Below are positions 5,871-8,214 of a DNA stretch of 8,214 nt, one piece after another. The translations under genes and the position numbers were made by a program. The DNA comes from Vulcanisaeta sp. MG_3. GTDB taxonomy: Archaea > Thermoproteota > Thermoprotei > Thermoproteales > Thermocladiaceae. Where the stretch lies: contig LOCH01000025.1 in NCBI GenBank assembly GCA_001516765.1, positions 1-8,214 of the forward strand. The letters run 5' to 3'. Position 1 is the stretch's first letter. The number at the start of each line of letters is the position of its first letter. The notes beneath the pieces were generated by a model. It worked only from the letters and a program-made list of their open reading frames with translations. It was not told where the DNA came from and did not search any database.

Positions 5871-7293
5871 TTAGCGATACCCATTATTATTAATAAATTT
5901 ATCGGGAAAGAACATGCCGCTCTTCGTATTCATGACACTGTTTGGATCCAGGACATTCTTATTAGTTTCACGATCTTCACGGCATCACCAAGCTCCTTGC
6001 CTACCCATTTCGATCTTAGCATACCAATACCGTGGTGATGACTTATTGATCCGCCATTAACTAGGACCGCATTCATGGCTGCATCCCAGAGCTTCCAATA
6101 CGTTTCTATGATTGGTTTAAATAATACTGTGAAGTATATGCACGCACCATTTAGGTATAGGTGGGATATGTGGGCCATAATGGCAACAACTCCCTCAACC
6201 CTCATTAAAGCATCCCTAAACCCGGCATATATTTGCGGTAGCCTAGACCAAGTGCCTGCAACCTCTATCGTATCGAACCAAAGCCCCAATTTCTTAACCC
6301 TATCAATTTCCTCCTCAACATTAAACCTACTACTTAACCAATTCTCGAAGTAATCCTCGCCGGTCATATTCACCACCATAATCCTCAATAACTCTCCTAG
6401 CCTCATTCCACATTACACCAATAACGTTGTCGTAATAGCCCTCAAAACTAATAATTAATGTTTGGCTTGTCAATACCAAACCTTATGCTTGATTCATACT
6501 CATCATAAAGCCTCGCCACGGCAGGTACTAATCTCCTAGTCATCAATTCCCTAAGCACCTTAATACCATCATTGAGTGCGTTAAAGGTGAATGAACCATA
6601 CCTTGTGGATTTCGGTAATGGAACAATCCTCAGAACAGCCTTTGTAATAATACCAAGCATACCCTCGGAACCAACGAATAAGTACTTAAGTGATGGCCCT
6701 GTTGATGCCCGCGGAACAGTGTTTCTCCTAAGCCAAATCACCTCGCCCGTGGGTAGCACCACCTCCAGATTTAATATGGCATCCTCAACATTGCCATATA
6801 AAGTACTGTACTGGCCTGAGCTCATTGTTGCTATTAATCCGCCTATTGTTGCGTAATTGAATGACTGAGGAATATGCCTAAGGCTAAAACCCATACTATT
6901 GAGTTCCGCCTCGACATCCCTTAACTTGGCACCTGCCTCAACGGTTATTGTCAAGTCATAAGTATCAATATTTAGTACCTTATTTAATCGCGTAATGTCG
7001 ATTATTATTGAGCCACTGCCCATCGAGGCTCCAGTAACGCTTGAACCACCGCCATAAACAACAATCGGTATTCCCCCGCCATACTCATTCATTATCCTTA
7101 GTGTTAATGATATATCGTTAACACTACCTGGAACCACAACGGCTAAGGGCTTGGGTATTTTCTCATGAAGAACCTGCTCCCTCATCATCAACAACGGCCA
7201 AAAATCCCTTGCGTACCTGCTTAAGTTCTCATCATCAGTGAGTACCTTATTGGGACCTAGCGCATTGATTAGTTTATTGATTATGTCCTGCAT
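5871..7293 (-). pseudogene. FAD-linked oxidase, alkyl-DHAP synthase-like, with three frame breaks
   Basis: This flavoprotein of the PCMH/VAO family (FAD_binding_4 plus FAD-oxidase_C) is closest by eye to alkyl-dihydroxyacetonephosphate synthase. Residues from the ATG at 7293 include FAD-binding GGGSSVTG (81-88), TITVEAGA (115-122), TIGGLIAT (149-156), YGNVEDA and GSEGMLGIIT (208-217). Downstream come GACIYF, the active-site-like GGSISHHHGIG (near 6023-6055) and the end motif LDPN. The first frame stops at 6448. A second frame covers about 6371-6460 (LIISFEGYYDN to DYGGEY), a third 5966-6370, and a fourth ends at 5871 (NVLDPNSVMN). Shifts lie near 6461, 6365 and 5963; each needs one base. Repaired length is about 474 residues. 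The start overlaps the upstream kinase stop by 13 bases, with GAGGGGATGAG before it. Archaea do not make plasmalogens by this route, so a glycerol 3-phosphate or hydroxyacid oxidase role is more likely (inference). True decay and sequence error cannot be separated here. Confidence 0.85.
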
Positions 7294-8214
7294 CTCATCC
7301 CCTCAACAATCCTCCTAACCACCGATCTACTTAATGACAATTTCTCCTCGTTTGGTTCAGCCACAGTCTCCACCTTAACATGCACACCATCAATTAAGTC
7401 CCTAAGGTTTAACTCGCCAGTAAACACCTTAAGCAATGCGGCAACACCTCTAGCGGTAGCTTCAACATCGAACTGCCTCTCAACCCTAACACCCAGTGCT
7501 GTGGCGAGTAATTTAAGAAAGAGGTTGCTCCTAGAGAGCCCGCCATCGACCCTAACAAACCCAACATTAGCAATGCCCCTTATTTTATCGAATATTAAGG
7601 CGACTAATTGAACAATACCCTCAACCACAGCCCTCACAAAAACCTCCCTATTGGTATCCAGGGTGAGACCATCGATGAAGCCCCTAGCGCAGGGTCTTTG
7701 AGGAACATTAACACCTGCCAATGCTGGAATTACCACTAAATCCCCGATTCTAATCCCCATTAACCTATCCAGCTCCTGTGGTGTGCTTAAAAGACCCAGC
7801 TTTATTAACCAATCAATGACGGAGCCGGTGGCAGGTAAGAAGCCCTCAACACCATAGAATAGGCTGTTGCCAATCTTGAGCACGAGTAGTGGTAATAAAC
7901 CATCACCAGCAAGCCTAAACTTATCAATTGCAACATCGACGAAAGAACCTGTTCCATTAGTTACCTTCCCACAACCAGAGGTTAGGCAACCCTCACCTAT
8001 CATAGCCGCCTGTTGATCGGCAATTAGGACGCCTACCCTGACACCATCTATTTCGCCATACTCATAAACATTGTCAGTAACCTCAGGACCCACCTCCCTG
8101 GGTATCTTCAAAACATCATAAACAACCCCTATCCTCTCCAACCTACCTGGATGCCAAAGCCCTGTCAGCGCCTCATTGGTGGCGTCATTTATGTACTTAC
8201 CACTGACTAGGTAG
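7281..8214 (-). CDS. glpK: FGGY-family kinase, probably glycerol kinase (5' end cut by window)
   Basis: Glycerol kinase transfers phosphate from ATP to glycerol, giving sn-glycerol 3-phosphate, in the cytoplasm. About 310 C-terminal residues are visible, against roughly 500 in the full family. Reading from the window edge, the substrate-domain end has DATNEALTGLWHPGRL and LKIPREVGPEV, followed by ADQQAAMIGEGC, GKVTNGTGSFVDVA (the ATP-phosphate loop region of FGGY kinases), ARGFIDGLTLDTNRE and VDGGLSRSNLFLKLLA, all in family order. A TTG at 8141 could be mistaken for the start, but conserved sequence continues beyond it. The stop overlaps the FAD-linked oxidase start by 13 bases, so the two are co-translated. 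The substrate is inferred: other FGGY kinases such as xylulokinase share these motifs, but TNxxxTGLW and IPRE favour glycerol kinase, as does the oxidase partner. Confidence 0.8.
   Translation of the reverse strand, partial: YLVSGKYINDATNEALTGLWHPGRLERIGVVYDVLKIPREVGPEVTDNVYEYGEIDGVRVGVLIADQQAAMIGEGCLTSGCGKVTNGTGSFVDVAIDKFRLAGDGLLPLLVLKIGNSLFYGVEGFLPATGSVIDWLIKLGLLSTPQELDRLMGIRIGDLVVIPALAGVNVPQRPCARGFIDGLTLDTNREVFVRAVVEGIVQLVALIFDKIRGIANVGFVRVDGGLSRSNLFLKLLATALGVRVERQFDVEATARGVAALLKVFTGELNLRDLIDGVHVKVETVAEPNEEKLSLSRSVVRRIVEGMRCRT

Noticed and set aside
6572..6856. Plus-strand frames at 6075-6353 and 6572-6856
   Set aside because: Both are antisense to conserved FAD-linked oxidase sequence and show no recognisable domain or promoter.
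7281..8141. Kinase start at TTG 8141
   Set aside because: Conserved FGGY-kinase sequence (TNEALTGLWHPGR) continues upstream in frame to the window edge.
1..8214. CRISPR arrays, tRNA or rRNA genes, insertion sequences
   Set aside because: No regularly spaced repeats, transposase motifs, inverted terminal repeats or tRNA-like folds were found by reading both strands.

Overview
The window looks like part of the chromosome of a hyperthermophilic crenarchaeon (Thermoproteota), most like Vulcanisaeta/Caldivirga-type Thermoproteales. The evidence is an archaeal-type TmcA tRNA acetyltransferase, short TATA-box promoters placed 25-30 bases before starts (leaderless transcripts), AGG/ATA-rich codon use, TTG starts, and Shine-Dalgarno motifs of the archaeal GGTGA type. 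The genus is inferred from general similarity, not from a search.

Left region (1-2515): an AT-rich block of small genes with no recognised function. Five of them (3-605 on +; 602-1003, 1188-1640, 1742-2125 and 2122-2515 on -) share one architecture: N-terminal helices, one or two beta strands ending in a hydrophobic-hydrophobic-Tyr/His motif, a helix of about 30-35 residues, and a C-terminal beta strand or hairpin. They seem to be divergent paralogs in tandem. A 60-residue ORF (1000-1182) is translationally packed among them. The minus-strand members form two tight clusters with ATGA overlaps: 2515 to 1742, and 1640 to 602. Upstream in the same direction lies a small ribbon-helix-helix-like protein (2648-2875) with its own leaderless promoter.

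Middle region (2914-5849): tmcA on the minus strand, broken by one missing base near 4173, and a divergent, leaderless Rieske ferredoxin gene on the plus strand.

Right region (5871-8214): a minus-strand operon of an FGGY-family kinase resembling glycerol kinase (cut by the window end) followed, with overlapping start and stop, by an FAD-linked oxidase resembling alkyl-DHAP synthase. The pair suggests glycerol phosphorylation followed by oxidation of glycerol 3-phosphate. The oxidase gene carries three frame breaks.

Five single-base frame breaks occur in three otherwise well-conserved genes. Either these genes are decaying, or the sequence contains indel errors; the strength of conservation on both sides of each break makes error a serious possibility.
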